A stretch of DNA of 45,403 bases from a virus. Under the pieces are notes generated by a model, which ran no database searches, was not told the DNA's origin, and saw nothing but the letters and a program-made list of their open reading frames with translations. The position numbers and the translations under genes were made by a program. Shown in pieces: positions 33,021 through 41,267 of the stretch (its first letter is position 1; each line of letters opens with the position of its first letter). The DNA lies in IMG/VR virus record IMGVR_UViG_3300031857_000376, positions 1 through 45,403 of that record; one strand, given 5' to 3'.

Positions 33021-34927
33021 TTGATCTCCAATGCTGTTTTATCTTGCCAAGTTGTACCAACGTCTACGCCAACCTTTAGTTGACATGGAAAGTCGATGTT
33101 AAAGTATTGTTTAAGATACAATGGTGCTTTCTCCAAGGTATCTTTAGCTATACAAGCTGCATCGTAACACACATCTTCTTCTGTGTCAAGTAGTACGCTG
33201 TCATGCACAGTCATTACTAATAATGCTTTGCGTGATAGGCCAGCTTCTTCTAGCTTACGTAACAAGATACCTACCATCATAGGCACTACGTCACCTGTTG
33301 CAAAGCCCTGAATAGGCCAGTTCTTAAGTTCTGTAGGACTGAATGTTAGTTCTCCTGCTTTGTAGTCACTAGCGTATTTCTTGAATACGTAATGTCTACC
33401 TGTTGGACTAGGGTGATAGTAGGTATATTGCGGCCCACTAACACCTTCTTCATAACTGATTACTGCTTTGTCATTTGCTTCCTTTACAATTGATTCATGG
33501 TATTGCTTCACTCCTTTGTACCTAGTGTAGAACGTACTAATAAACTTCTTAGCTGTTGCTCTATCACAGCCACTCTGCGCCATAAGAGTTGTAACTCCAC
33601 CTCCGTAAACGAGCAAGAAGCTAAATCGTTTAAAGGGCTTTCGTTCAGCATCTGTAGGATAGCGTCCGTACATCCCGTTGTACAGTTCTCTGTGCATATC
33701 TCTGCCATTGTTAATATCCTCAATGAGTTGTTTATCGTCAGCTAGATATGCCAGAGCCACCATCTCTAGTTGTGAATAGTCAAGCTCTAATATCTTACCA
33801 TTAGGAAACCTACTGATGTATGCACGTTTAACGTCACCTGCATCAGTTTGATTCTGTAGGTTAGGATTAGTAGCAGACAATCGACCTGTCTTTGTAGAGC
33901 AATGATTAAGATTAGGATAGATATTATTATCAGGGAATCTTAAGTCATTAAGACCCTCATAATAGGTTTCTTTAATCTTCTTTGCATTACGCATTATTAG
34001 TAACTGCTTAGCAAGCAAGTCACCCTTTGATGACAGACCTTTAAGCACCGCATCATCGACACTGTAATAACCACCTTTACCTATCTCGGTAGTTGGTTTA
34101 TAGTCCCCTTCAATTATGTTTATCTTCTCTACGTTCTTATACTTAGGCTTGCCATTCTTATATTCACCAACAAGTTCACGCACTACATATTTCTCTTGCC
34201 CTCCAAAAAAGTATAATGACAATTGCTTAGGACTCATGTAGTCTAAATCACCCGCAAGTGATTTAATAATCCCAGCAGTACGATCAATTAACTTACCATA
34301 TGAAGCACATGACTTGTTTACATAGACCCAGTCTACGTACATGCCATTACGATTCATCTCAATGGTGGCACGTAATGCATCCATCTGTACCATCATCAAG
34401 GGTATCAACCCTAGTTCTTCTGCTTCTAACCATTGCTTCTTAAAGATAGCTTCTGTGTTAAGCACATCATCACGTAGGTATTTATCAAGTTCTGCTACTG
34501 GTATGTCTTCTGTACGTACACCTGCTTTCCAATACTCCTTAATCTTGTCATCCTTCAGTGCATGTTCACCAATGTATTCAGCAGTTAACTCGTCAAGACT
34601 TGCATATAAATGTCTCTGTCCTGATAGAATGTATGCCGCAAGTTGTGTATCCCATATACGGGGCAGAATGTTACTAGTAAGACGATAGATATATAGTAAG
34701 TCAAATTTAATGTTGTGACCAACTACTAATGATGCCTTATCTATTTCTTCTAATACAATATCTGCATCCACACCTGTACTACAGTAGTGGGTAGTTACAC
34801 GTGACGCACCTACGCACATAAAACCAGCGGCAATAATTTTATTACCTATCCACATAGGGTTAGCCTTGTTGTTACCAACAGGACAATCCATTGTAGTTTC
34901 TAGATCAAGTACTAGCGTGTTGCCCAT
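33017..34927 (-). CDS. polA: DNA polymerase, family A, with 3'-5' exonuclease domain
   Basis: 636 aa. Exonuclease: D8-x-E10 (VLDLETT), GHNIKFDLLYIY (Exo II) and YLRDD (Exo III, Y-x3-D), all intact. Polymerase: motif A LDYSQLE with D383, motif B R429-x3-K433-x3-F437-x3-Y441, and motif C HDS at 575-577. The residue equivalent to E. coli Pol I 762 is Phe (F437), while the usual Gly after it is Leu. Replicates the phage genome with the helicase and primase upstream. One exact TTACTAGTAA copy lies inside. Confidence 0.95.
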   Translation of the reverse strand: MGNTLVLDLETTMDCPVGNNKANPMWIGNKIIAAGFMCVGASRVTTHYCSTGVDADIVLEEIDKASLVVGHNIKFDLLYIYRLTSNILPRIWDTQLAAYILSGQRHLYASLDELTAEYIGEHALKDDKIKEYWKAGVRTEDIPVAELDKYLRDDVLNTEAIFKKQWLEAEELGLIPLMMVQMDALRATIEMNRNGMYVDWVYVNKSCASYGKLIDRTAGIIKSLAGDLDYMSPKQLSLYFFGGQEKYVVRELVGEYKNGKPKYKNVEKINIIEGDYKPTTEIGKGGYYSVDDAVLKGLSSKGDLLAKQLLIMRNAKKIKETYYEGLNDLRFPDNNIYPNLNHCSTKTGRLSATNPNLQNQTDAGDVKRAYISRFPNGKILELDYSQLEMVALAYLADDKQLIEDINNGRDMHRELYNGMYGRYPTDAERKPFKRFSFLLVYGGGVTTLMAQSGCDRATAKKFISTFYTRYKGVKQYHESIVKEANDKAVISYEEGVSGPQYTYYHPSPTGRHYVFKKYASDYKAGELTFSPTELKNWPIQGFATGDVVPMMVGILLRKLEEAGLSRKALLVMTVHDSVLLDTEEDVCYDAACIAKDTLEKAPLYLKQYFNIDFPCQLKVGVDVGTTWQDKTALEIK

Positions 34928-36177
34928 TTTGATTTATACCTCGCCTTTGATGGTTCAATCTCTACTTCAAAGCACCCGTGTCTATGTGCTTCTAACGTGT
35001 CTTTACCTCCGAATAGTTTGTTCTTAGGCACGTGAATAAAACGTTGTAAATCCATTGCTGGTTCGTTACTCTTACCAATGGTGATGATTGCATCTGCTTC
35101 TCCAATTTTGTCAGTCTTACTACCACGTAGTTGATTCATTTGAATCCACTTCTCACCCTCACCTGTACCATCTACCTGCGATATGGCTATCACTGGACAA
35201 TATTCTTTAGCCAAGTCTCTAGCCCACTCATACAGCTTACCAATGCGTAAGTCATCACGTGACTCGTTACTAAACCCATGCACCTTATCTAGTTGGTCAA
35301 AGATAATAAGACCGGGTTTAAACTCGGCAAACAACGTGCTAATTTTATTTACACTCTTGATGCCACTATCATCATCTAACACTAAGAATCGTTCACCACC
35401 GTTACTAGTAAACTCTGTCTCATACACACTAGGGTTAGCTAACAAGTCACCAGTAGTAACACCATTGAATGCCTGTATCACACGCATCATAACCTTGGTA
35501 CTTGATTCCTCATTGTTAATCCATATGACATGCTCATCAGGTTTCAATTGACTCATCATATAGCTTGCTTCACTAGCTACGAATGTAGTCTTACCACTCT
35601 CAGGTCTAGCCGCAACAATGATGAAGTCACCCTTACGTAGTGGGCCTAGTGCTACGTTCAACTCTTTAAGTCTCCAGTCCAATCCTCCTGTAGCAACAAT
35701 CTTAGATAGATAAGATAGGCTAGGGCTAACGAACACATCTTCTTTTTCAACACTTGAGCCAATCTCTTTCTTGTAGTCGTTGAGCAATGGTTCAATGGAT
35801 GTAAGCTCACCACCAGCACCTGTGCCAATCTTCATGCATACATCGTAGATACGTGTGGCATAGTCAACCTCAATTAACTTAGCCAGAATATCCTTAACGA
35901 TGGGTGGTTCATCTACCATACTTTCACCTAACCACATGAATGCTTGTTCATATAGCGCAGGGTCTTTTATCTTCTTACCACGTACAATGTTAAAGAATGT
36001 ATGAAACTCATTTATATCTACCTTAGTTCTACTAGGATAGTTATCCCAATATTCACCTAATACATTAAATATATCTAATGTAATAGTTGATACATTGTGT
36101 TTCTTTACATGGTCTTTAAATCTATTATACGTATCTTTCTCACTAACTACTGTTAGTAAATCTATATCGTATGACAT
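34912..36177 (-). CDS. Replicative DNA helicase, DnaB/T7 gp4-helicase type
   Basis: 421 aa. A helical N-terminal region (1-150) precedes the RecA-like motor: Walker A ARPESGKTT (190-198), a conserved E in INNEESS (about 220-226), Walker B GLIIFDQLDK (289-298, D294) and the DNA-loop and H4-like region ISQVDGTGEGEKW...QLRGSKTDKIGEADAI. It unwinds DNA at the fork and partners the separate primase gene next door. It overlaps the polymerase start by 16 bases and abuts the primase stop. Confidence 0.92.
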   Translation of the reverse strand: MSYDIDLLTVVSEKDTYNRFKDHVKKHNVSTITLDIFNVLGEYWDNYPSRTKVDINEFHTFFNIVRGKKIKDPALYEQAFMWLGESMVDEPPIVKDILAKLIEVDYATRIYDVCMKIGTGAGGELTSIEPLLNDYKKEIGSSVEKEDVFVSPSLSYLSKIVATGGLDWRLKELNVALGPLRKGDFIIVAARPESGKTTFVASEASYMMSQLKPDEHVIWINNEESSTKVMMRVIQAFNGVTTGDLLANPSVYETEFTSNGGERFLVLDDDSGIKSVNKISTLFAEFKPGLIIFDQLDKVHGFSNESRDDLRIGKLYEWARDLAKEYCPVIAISQVDGTGEGEKWIQMNQLRGSKTDKIGEADAIITIGKSNEPAMDLQRFIHVPKNKLFGGKDTLEAHRHGCFEVEIEPSKARYKSKWATR

Positions 36178-37004
36178 TACAGTTCCATTTCTTTTAAGCT
36201 TTCAATGTTAATCTCTTTTGCTTGAACAAAGTTCATACTAGTAACAACTTTGAATGTTGGACTAAGTTCTCTGAACAAAGTCATAGCACCAGCATGACCC
36301 GCTTCATCATCGTCTAACCATATCACAACTCTATCGTATGTGTCAAGCATTGTTTGTGTTATGTGTGATTTATTTAACTTAGTGCCTAACAAACACAATG
36401 ATGCATACCCTGCCATACTTAATTTATAACTACTGAGTAAATCTTCTACAATAACTAATGTTTTATTACATGCACCAGTAAGCAACCACTGTATATTATT
36501 ATCTTTATTATATGTCAAATACTTTGGTTGTTTATCATACCTACGTACTTGATAACCTACACACATGCGATCATACCATATAGGTAATATAATACCCTCT
36601 TTATATTCTCTAATTCTATAGTCAGAACATTCTTGTCCTGTAAAACCATACTGAGCCAGCCATAATTGCCCCCGTATATCAAAGTCATCATAGTGTGCTC
36701 TTGCTCTTGCATGTATCTCAGAAAAATTTTTTACATCAGCAGGTACAAGAATTGCTTTTGCACCCATTAACTTCATGCGTGATGTAGTTTCTCTGTGTCT
36801 ATAATAACCACTATCACCACAGTTAAAACAGTGCCACAGATATGCATCGTCTACATGCTTAACTCCGAATCGTTTACGTGTGTCCACACCCATAGAACAA
36901 GTAGCATGATTGTATTTAGCAGAATGTCCTTCTTCAAGTTCTTCATAATCAGGTGCATTACTAGTAAGCTCTTTCAATGCTGCATGTCCATACAGTGTTG
37001 TCAT
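36177..37004 (-). CDS. DNA primase, zinc-binding and TOPRIM domains
   Basis: 275 aa. A zinc-ribbon-like N-terminus has H33/C36 (YNHATC) and C59/C62 (WHCFNC). The TOPRIM domain has VIVEDLLSSYKL (E187) and VVIWLDDDEAGHAGA (D231, D233). It synthesises RNA primers for lagging-strand synthesis. In T7 this and the helicase are one protein; here they are two adjoining genes. Contains a near and an exact copy of the TTACTAGTAA word. Confidence 0.9.
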   Translation of the reverse strand: MTTLYGHAALKELTSNAPDYEELEEGHSAKYNHATCSMGVDTRKRFGVKHVDDAYLWHCFNCGDSGYYRHRETTSRMKLMGAKAILVPADVKNFSEIHARARAHYDDFDIRGQLWLAQYGFTGQECSDYRIREYKEGIILPIWYDRMCVGYQVRRYDKQPKYLTYNKDNNIQWLLTGACNKTLVIVEDLLSSYKLSMAGYASLCLLGTKLNKSHITQTMLDTYDRVVIWLDDDEAGHAGAMTLFRELSPTFKVVTSMNFVQAKEINIESLKEMEL

Positions 37005-37255
37005 AGTTCAACTCCAAAATGTTCTTTAATCATTTCTTTAGCATCAAACATACCGTCTTCCCAACCCACTTGATAATCAGTGCTTTTGTCCCGACGCAAT
37101 TCCTGAGTGTTAAGAACGGTATATCTCAACTGTTCAATACATTCCCTAACAATCAACTCGGCGAACCGTTCAATCAACACAATTTGTTTGGTGCTCTCAA
37201 GATATTCCACACTCATGCCCACTTCGGTGGCCAGTTCTCGAATTCGTTCATTCAT
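37001..37255 (-). CDS. Small conserved phage protein, unknown
   Basis: 84 aa from ATG 37255, which overlaps the upstream stop by eight bases; an ATG 21 bases upstream is an alternative. NERIRELATEVGMSVEYLES, LIERFAELIVRECIEQLR, YQVGWEDGMFDAKEMIKEHFGVEL. The ERIRELAxxA...FAELIVRECxxxL...IKEHFGVEL pattern is very common in phages of proteobacteria, always of unknown function. Helical. Confidence 0.8.
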   Translation of the reverse strand: MNERIRELATEVGMSVEYLESTKQIVLIERFAELIVRECIEQLRYTVLNTQELRRDKSTDYQVGWEDGMFDAKEMIKEHFGVEL

Positions 37256-37424
37256 TTGTATTATCCCAAAATTCATTACACTCAGGTTCTTCGTATGGTA
37301 CTACAACAAAGTATGATTGTCTATACTCATTTGATTTTGCTGTGAATCGGTAACACTTATCCCGCATAGGACAAATTAAATTACGTTTCTCATCTGCACC
37401 TTTACACATTGTAATATCAGCCAT
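37248..37424 (-). CDS. Small Cys-rich (zinc-like) phage protein
   Basis: 58 aa from ATG 37424 with TGGAGATATT upstream. MADITMCKGADEKRNLICPM, RDKCYRFTAKSNEYRQSYFV, then a short tail with CNEFW. The four Cys (about 7, 18, 24, 50) in CxG...C.....CYR..A are a recurring pattern in small phage proteins and suggest a metal site. Function unknown. Confidence 0.7.
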   Translation of the reverse strand: MADITMCKGADEKRNLICPMRDKCYRFTAKSNEYRQSYFVVVPYEEPECNEFWDNTNE

Positions 37425-37439
37425 AATATCTCCATTAAA

Positions 37440-37616
37440 TTATTTAATTTCTACTACATTATCTATTGACCAATCACAAAGATCGTCTCCTTTGCTTCTT
37501 TCAAATTCTCCACCATCCATATCATTTGCTATTTCATAAGCTTGGTCTTCATTTTCAGCGGTAACAGTAGTATACACATATGTTCTATACGATGCACAAA
37601 CTTTATATGTCTTCAT
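37440..37616 (-). CDS. Small DpnD/PcfM-like protein
   Basis: 58 aa from ATG 37616 with AAGGAATAAT upstream. MKTYKVCASYRTYVYTTVTA, then ENEDQAYEIANDMDGGEF and WSIDNVVEI: the beta-alpha-beta pattern (Y.V......VEA.s.eEA...A........D.....VEI) of DpnD-PcfM-like domains. The role in phages is unknown. Confidence 0.65.
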   Translation of the reverse strand: MKTYKVCASYRTYVYTTVTAENEDQAYEIANDMDGGEFERSKGDDLCDWSIDNVVEIK

Positions 37617-37648
37617 ATTATTCCTTAGTTACAGATAATTAATGATGA

Positions 37649-37664
37649 CAGACCTTTCGGTCTG
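37649..37664 (-). terminator. Hairpin after the CobS-like gene, weak terminator or processing site
   Basis: CAGACC (37649-37654), TTTC loop, GGTCTG (37659-37664): a six-pair stem with a stable-type tetraloop in the gap between the CobS-like gene and the next small gene. On the transcribed strand only a short T-poor tail follows, so full termination is doubtful. The left arm is part of the 12-mer TGATGACAGACC found at five places. Confidence 0.45.
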
Positions 37665-37671
37665 CCGTACA

Positions 37672-38721
37672 TCACTCACCAAATACTTTGACGTAGAATT
37701 CTTGCACAGATTTTACATCATCAGGGGTAAGCTTCTCAGTGAATGCAACCTGCAATGCATACTTAGCATCGTAGCGTTGGCACTTACGACCCCAATTAAT
37801 CAGGGTACGTGGTGACATAGTAAGACCAATCTTACCTGTGTCATACGCATTACGCACAAGACCTGCAACACGCACCATCTTAGTAGCAACATCTTTAGCA
37901 ATGTTACTCTTACTAGTAATGATGGCTATCTCGTGCTTAGCATCAAGGTATGCAAGACGGATAGTGTTAGTGAATCGGTCAATGGTTGCACTGTTCTGGA
38001 TACCTACACCAGAGAACGCACCTGTAGTGTCACCTTGTCCAACAGTGTTACCTGCAAACACCAGTCGGAAGTGTGCATCAGGTACGATGGTACGATCAGC
38101 AGACGTACCGGGCTTCTCTTTGAGATAGAGATAACCACCATCTTCTAACAAGTTCTGCATACCCATAGCAATCTGAGGGGGCATCAGTTCCCACTCATCT
38201 ACAAGGCACACAGCACCATACTTACATGCTTCAGTGATAGCACCATCTTTCCACTCAGTACCTACACCTACACTAGCAGTGAGCATACCGAACAATGACG
38301 CACTCTCAATGTCACCTGACATATTGATACGAATGAACGGGCGGTTAAGCTTAGCACACACATACTTAACTAGCGATGACTTACCGCTACCTGTAGGGCC
38401 TGTAAGCAAGCTCTTATCGTTGTCTTCGATACCTGCTACTAGTAATGCTGCTTCATTACGTTGCACCACATAGTCAGCGTCAGCAGTAGGTACAAGACGT
38501 GCTACCTCTGCATCTGCATTGTCAGCCAATACAGTGACAGCGAAGTCACCGAAGTTAGGTACATAGCCGAACACCTTACTGAATAGCTTCTGACCATCTG
38601 ACAATGTTACTGTCTTCTCTACCTTGTCAGTAGGGGTTAGTGTAACCTCGGGTGTAGAAGGTACTTTACCCAAGTGTGCTGCGATAGCCTTAGCTACTTT
38701 GTCGTTGATTTCTACTGCCAT
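37672..38721 (-). CDS. MoxR/CobS-like AAA+ ATPase
   Basis: 349 aa. Walker A GPTGSGKSS (108-116), Walker B VCLVDEWE (171-178, D175/E176), sensor-1 FAGNTVGQGDTTG (222-234), arginine-finger-type DRF (248-250) and sensor-2 region MSPRTLINWGRKC. The FAGNTVGxGDTTGxFxGVGxQNxAxIDRF stretch is close to CobS, the ATPase subunit of aerobic cobaltochelatase, and to MoxR ATPases, which remodel partner proteins through a VWA co-factor. That VWA partner is encoded one base upstream. CobS-like genes are known in several phages without an established role. Two copies of the TTACTAGTAA word (one exact) lie inside. Confidence 0.9.
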   Translation of the reverse strand: MAVEINDKVAKAIAAHLGKVPSTPEVTLTPTDKVEKTVTLSDGQKLFSKVFGYVPNFGDFAVTVLADNADAEVARLVPTADADYVVQRNEAALLVAGIEDNDKSLLTGPTGSGKSSLVKYVCAKLNRPFIRINMSGDIESASLFGMLTASVGVGTEWKDGAITEACKYGAVCLVDEWELMPPQIAMGMQNLLEDGGYLYLKEKPGTSADRTIVPDAHFRLVFAGNTVGQGDTTGAFSGVGIQNSATIDRFTNTIRLAYLDAKHEIAIITSKSNIAKDVATKMVRVAGLVRNAYDTGKIGLTMSPRTLINWGRKCQRYDAKYALQVAFTEKLTPDDVKSVQEFYVKVFGE

Positions 38722-38722
38722 G

Positions 38723-40447
38723 TTAAATACTCCTGTCTAAGATTGAAAGAATTGTGCCTGAAAGATTAGCAATGTCTTTGACTACTTCATGCTTCTTATA
38801 AAACAAACGAACATTATCGTCACAAATACCAATACCATATATGTCTACCCCACTAGCTTCAATGTCTTTAACTACACGTGCTGTGTACGCTGTAATGTCA
38901 CCATGTGAATCACGCCCTGCGGGACTACCATCGGACAATACTAGTAACACCTTACGTTGTTCACGACGCATACCTAACACATACGACGCATACGCTAACG
39001 CATCACCATCTGTATTCTCCCACAGACAGCCACTAGCCACAGCAAAACGTTTGACTAGATCAGGTGTAGATACACGCTCACCGAAGTCATTGAACACCCA
39101 TATCAAAGGGTCGTCATTACCTTCTGAGTTGGTGAAACCTAGCACATTGAATGCTATGTTAAGGGGCTTCAATGCTTCTGCCATAGCACCAGCACCAGCA
39201 CATGCCATCTCATACTTCTTACCTGACATACTACCACTACAGTCTACAAGCAATGTAACAGCCGTGTCAAGTGTGTCAGATACGATACGCTTACGGAACA
39301 CACGGGTACTAGCTTCAGTGTTACCTGACAATAGTTTATGCAAACTACCTGTGTGTAACTTACCACGTTTCAATCCGTACTCGTACCTGTCCCTGCTACG
39401 TGTCTGCAATCGCATACGCAACTGATTAGCTAATGGCTTAGCATTACTAGTAATGTATTTGGATACATTATCTGCTTTAAAATAACCCTCACTACGACCC
39501 TTAACTGCACGATGTAACTCAGGGAATCGCACGATAATGTACTCATCCTTATGCGGTATGGTATATGCACCCTTGGTATCGGCTTTGTCTAGCATAAGGT
39601 GAATACCTGTGCGACTAGGCTTATGCTCATGCCCAATGGCTTTGATAAGCTTCTCTACATCTACAAGTCTATCTTCCTCATCACCCTTACCCTCACCTGC
39701 TTTCTCACCACCATCTGCTTCACCATCACCCTTACCCTTAGCTTTACCCTTACCACCCTCACCCTTAGTTTTACCTTCCTCAGTGTAGTCTTCAGGTTTA
39801 GCGTCAAACAAGTCAATCAAGATACGCTTAGCTAGATCATACACACGTTCACCCACATCTAGCCCTGTGTCACAACGCAATACTAGTAACTCATCGGTAT
39901 ATTTCTCAAGCTTGTGTAGCTTGTCAATACCATCATCATCTAGCATACTACCCATAACATCACGTGTCTCAGCAGCATTACCTATCCATGTACGTAGTGC
40001 TGCATCCCACACAAACAGAGGTAACGTCAATCGTTGTTGCTCTGATAAGTCTGTATCTGTAGACTTCATACGCTTAACTATGTCATCTGCATACAACACC
40101 CAGTAGTTGTTACTAGTAATGGCATCACCTGCATACTGACTATCGTTGATAAAGTCAATACGATGGTCTTCGATAAGGTTATTAATCAAAGCCAATAACC
40201 CTGTAGGTCGGTGCTTGTTAAGCACCTCAAAGTCGCTGTAACTGATATGGCTTGTCTCATGCTTTACATAGTAACGCATACGTGTCAGCCACTCAGCGGG
40301 AGTAGTACTAGTAATGGATGGCAACCACATCATGCGCCCATCTGTACGTGGTGTACTTTCGGGTTTGTCCCACACAACTTTGATTCCACTATTCCTAGCA
40401 CAACCTGCGACGTAAGTCTCAAAGTTGACTACATCTAGATAATTCAT
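38723..40447 (-). CDS. CobT-like VWA protein with HExxH metallopeptidase-like N-terminus
   Basis: 574 aa, partner of the adjoining AAA+ ATPase. N-terminal part: H63-E-T-S-H67, followed 26 residues later by E93 in NLIEDHRID, the HExxH...NxxED layout of gluzincin-like domains found in some VWA proteins. Residues 223-259 are a Gly/Lys/Glu-rich flexible linker. C-terminal VWA domain from about 395: MIDAS DCSGS (402-406), LGFTNSEGND, ENTDGDAL and LSDGSPAGRDS, then GVDIYGIGI, all in CobT order. CobT pairs with CobS in cobalt insertion, but similar pairs act as metal-centre or complex remodellers. Contains five copies of the TTACTAGTAA word (two exact), the densest of any gene. Confidence 0.88.
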   Translation of the reverse strand: MNYLDVVNFETYVAGCARNSGIKVVWDKPESTPRTDGRMMWLPSITSTTPAEWLTRMRYYVKHETSHISYSDFEVLNKHRPTGLLALINNLIEDHRIDFINDSQYAGDAITSNNYWVLYADDIVKRMKSTDTDLSEQQRLTLPLFVWDAALRTWIGNAAETRDVMGSMLDDDGIDKLHKLEKYTDELLVLRCDTGLDVGERVYDLAKRILIDLFDAKPEDYTEEGKTKGEGGKGKAKGKGDGEADGGEKAGEGKGDEEDRLVDVEKLIKAIGHEHKPSRTGIHLMLDKADTKGAYTIPHKDEYIIVRFPELHRAVKGRSEGYFKADNVSKYITSNAKPLANQLRMRLQTRSRDRYEYGLKRGKLHTGSLHKLLSGNTEASTRVFRKRIVSDTLDTAVTLLVDCSGSMSGKKYEMACAGAGAMAEALKPLNIAFNVLGFTNSEGNDDPLIWVFNDFGERVSTPDLVKRFAVASGCLWENTDGDALAYASYVLGMRREQRKVLLVLSDGSPAGRDSHGDITAYTARVVKDIEASGVDIYGIGICDDNVRLFYKKHEVVKDIANLSGTILSILDRSI

Positions 40448-40626
40448 TAATTCACCTTTGTAACATCAGGATACATATAGGTAACGAATATACGATGATA
40501 CTCGCTATCTAACCAGTTTTCCACTGCTTCGTCAGCGGGTGTTTTCTCAAAGAATTCTTCTATTTCCTGTATAACTGCATTAGCTTCAGCAAATGATTTG
40601 AATTCCCTTATTCTATTCGTTGTCAT
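40447..40626 (-). CDS. Small protein, unknown
   Basis: 59 aa from ATG 40626, preceded by GGGAGG at good spacing; an upstream in-frame ATG lacks a ribosome site. TTNRIREFKSFAEANAVIQEIEEFFEKTPADEAV, then EYHRIFVTYMYPDVTKVN. Helix followed by strands. The stop overlaps the start of the CobT-like gene (TTAATG), so the two are coupled. No family recognised. Confidence 0.65.
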   Translation of the reverse strand: MTTNRIREFKSFAEANAVIQEIEEFFEKTPADEAVENWLDSEYHRIFVTYMYPDVTKVN

Positions 40627-40699
40627 TCCAGACCTCCCAAAAGAACCACCCCACATATGTACATGCTAAAAATATTACTACAGTGTCGATAATATCCAT
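40613..40699 (-). CDS. Micro-protein with one membrane segment
   Basis: 28 aa: MDIIDTVVIFLACTYVGWFF, then WEVWNDNE. One hydrophobic helix with a short acidic tail. It overlaps the next gene by 14 bases. The start codon is embedded in the complement of the 12-mer TGATGACAGACC (40699-40710). No strong ribosome site apart from AAGGGTCTG; plausible but not certain. Confidence 0.45.
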   Translation of the reverse strand: MDIIDTVVIFLACTYVGWFFWEVWNDNE

Positions 40700-40716
40700 G
40701 ATGACAGACCCTTATG

Positions 40717-40818
40717 TTAATTTTTGCACCAATAGAATGAGAACCCAAAACGAAACACCTTAACAAAATGTAAACCACCTACTTTTTTATAGGAAAGTCT
40801 TTTCTTAGTGAGCTTCAT
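40717..40818 (-). CDS. Basic micro-protein
   Basis: 33 aa from ATG 40818 with AAAGGGTAAT upstream: MKLTKKRLSYKKVGGLHFVK, then VFRFGFSFYWCKN. Very basic and aromatic. It fills the gap between two small membrane-protein genes and starts one base before the end of the gene upstream. Function unknown. Confidence 0.5.
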   Translation of the reverse strand: MKLTKKRLSYKKVGGLHFVKVFRFGFSFYWCKN

Positions 40819-40819
40819 A

Positions 40820-40984
40820 TTACCCTTTCTTTGATAATACATCAGATACTTGCATACCCAACCAAAAACCACACGTTACTAGTAACGTTGTTACTGCATA
40901 ATACCCGTTTATGGTATACATGCAATAGGTAATTACCAGCGAGATAGCTACAGATAGTAGCATGTTAGCTAACGTATACATCAT
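40820..40984 (-). CDS. Small two-segment membrane protein
   Basis: 54 aa from ATG 40984, preceded by TGGAGATAAA. Two hydrophobic stretches: LANMLLSVAISLVITYCMYTI and YAVTTLLVTCGFWLGMQVSDV. The 16-base perfect palindrome ACGTTACTAGTAACGT (40873-40888) sits within and reads TLLVTC. Function unknown. Confidence 0.65.
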   Translation of the reverse strand: MMYTLANMLLSVAISLVITYCMYTINGYYAVTTLLVTCGFWLGMQVSDVLSKKG

Positions 40985-40985
40985 T

Positions 40986-41267
40986 TTATCTCCAAGTGTT
41001 ATGTCGTTCAGCGACGTGTTCCAAACCATCATATTCTTCGATGTACCAATTCACACCATCAGGTATTTCCACAATTTTTAAATCAGCAAAGTGACCATTA
41101 ACAGCAGTCCCTTGTTCTTCTATCATCGCAACAAAAACAGGGCAATCTCTAGGTATGTCACCTTCAAAAAAATACTCATCTGTGATACCTTTACGACCTT
41201 TGTATTCATCCAATGCGGCATCAGATAAACTGAAACCACCAAAACAAGCATTAATCACAATTTTCAT
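40986..41267 (-). CDS. Conserved phage protein (MKIVINxCFGGFxLS family), unknown
   Basis: 93 aa with a strong ribosome site (CGGAGGTAAC). The opening MKIVINACFGGFSLSDAALD, then RDCPVFVAMIEEQGTAVNGHFADLKIVEIPDGVNWYIEEYDGLEHVAE, is a pattern widespread among tailed phages. It has no established activity. Two exact TTACTAGTAA copies lie just upstream. Confidence 0.85.
   Translation of the reverse strand: MKIVINACFGGFSLSDAALDEYKGRKGITDEYFFEGDIPRDCPVFVAMIEEQGTAVNGHFADLKIVEIPDGVNWYIEEYDGLEHVAERHNTWR

Larger units (their letters stand above)
7848..40710 (+). repeat. TGATGACAGACC dispersed 12-mer, five copies in one orientation
   Basis: Copies at 7848-7859 (portal), 27045-27056 (nrdJ, antisense), 34028-34039 (DNA polymerase, antisense), 37643-37654 (gap after the CobS-like gene) and 40699-40710 (gap before a micro-gene). 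All are on the plus strand; the next base is always T or C. Two are in gaps, and one of those forms an arm of a hairpin. Confidence 0.85.
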
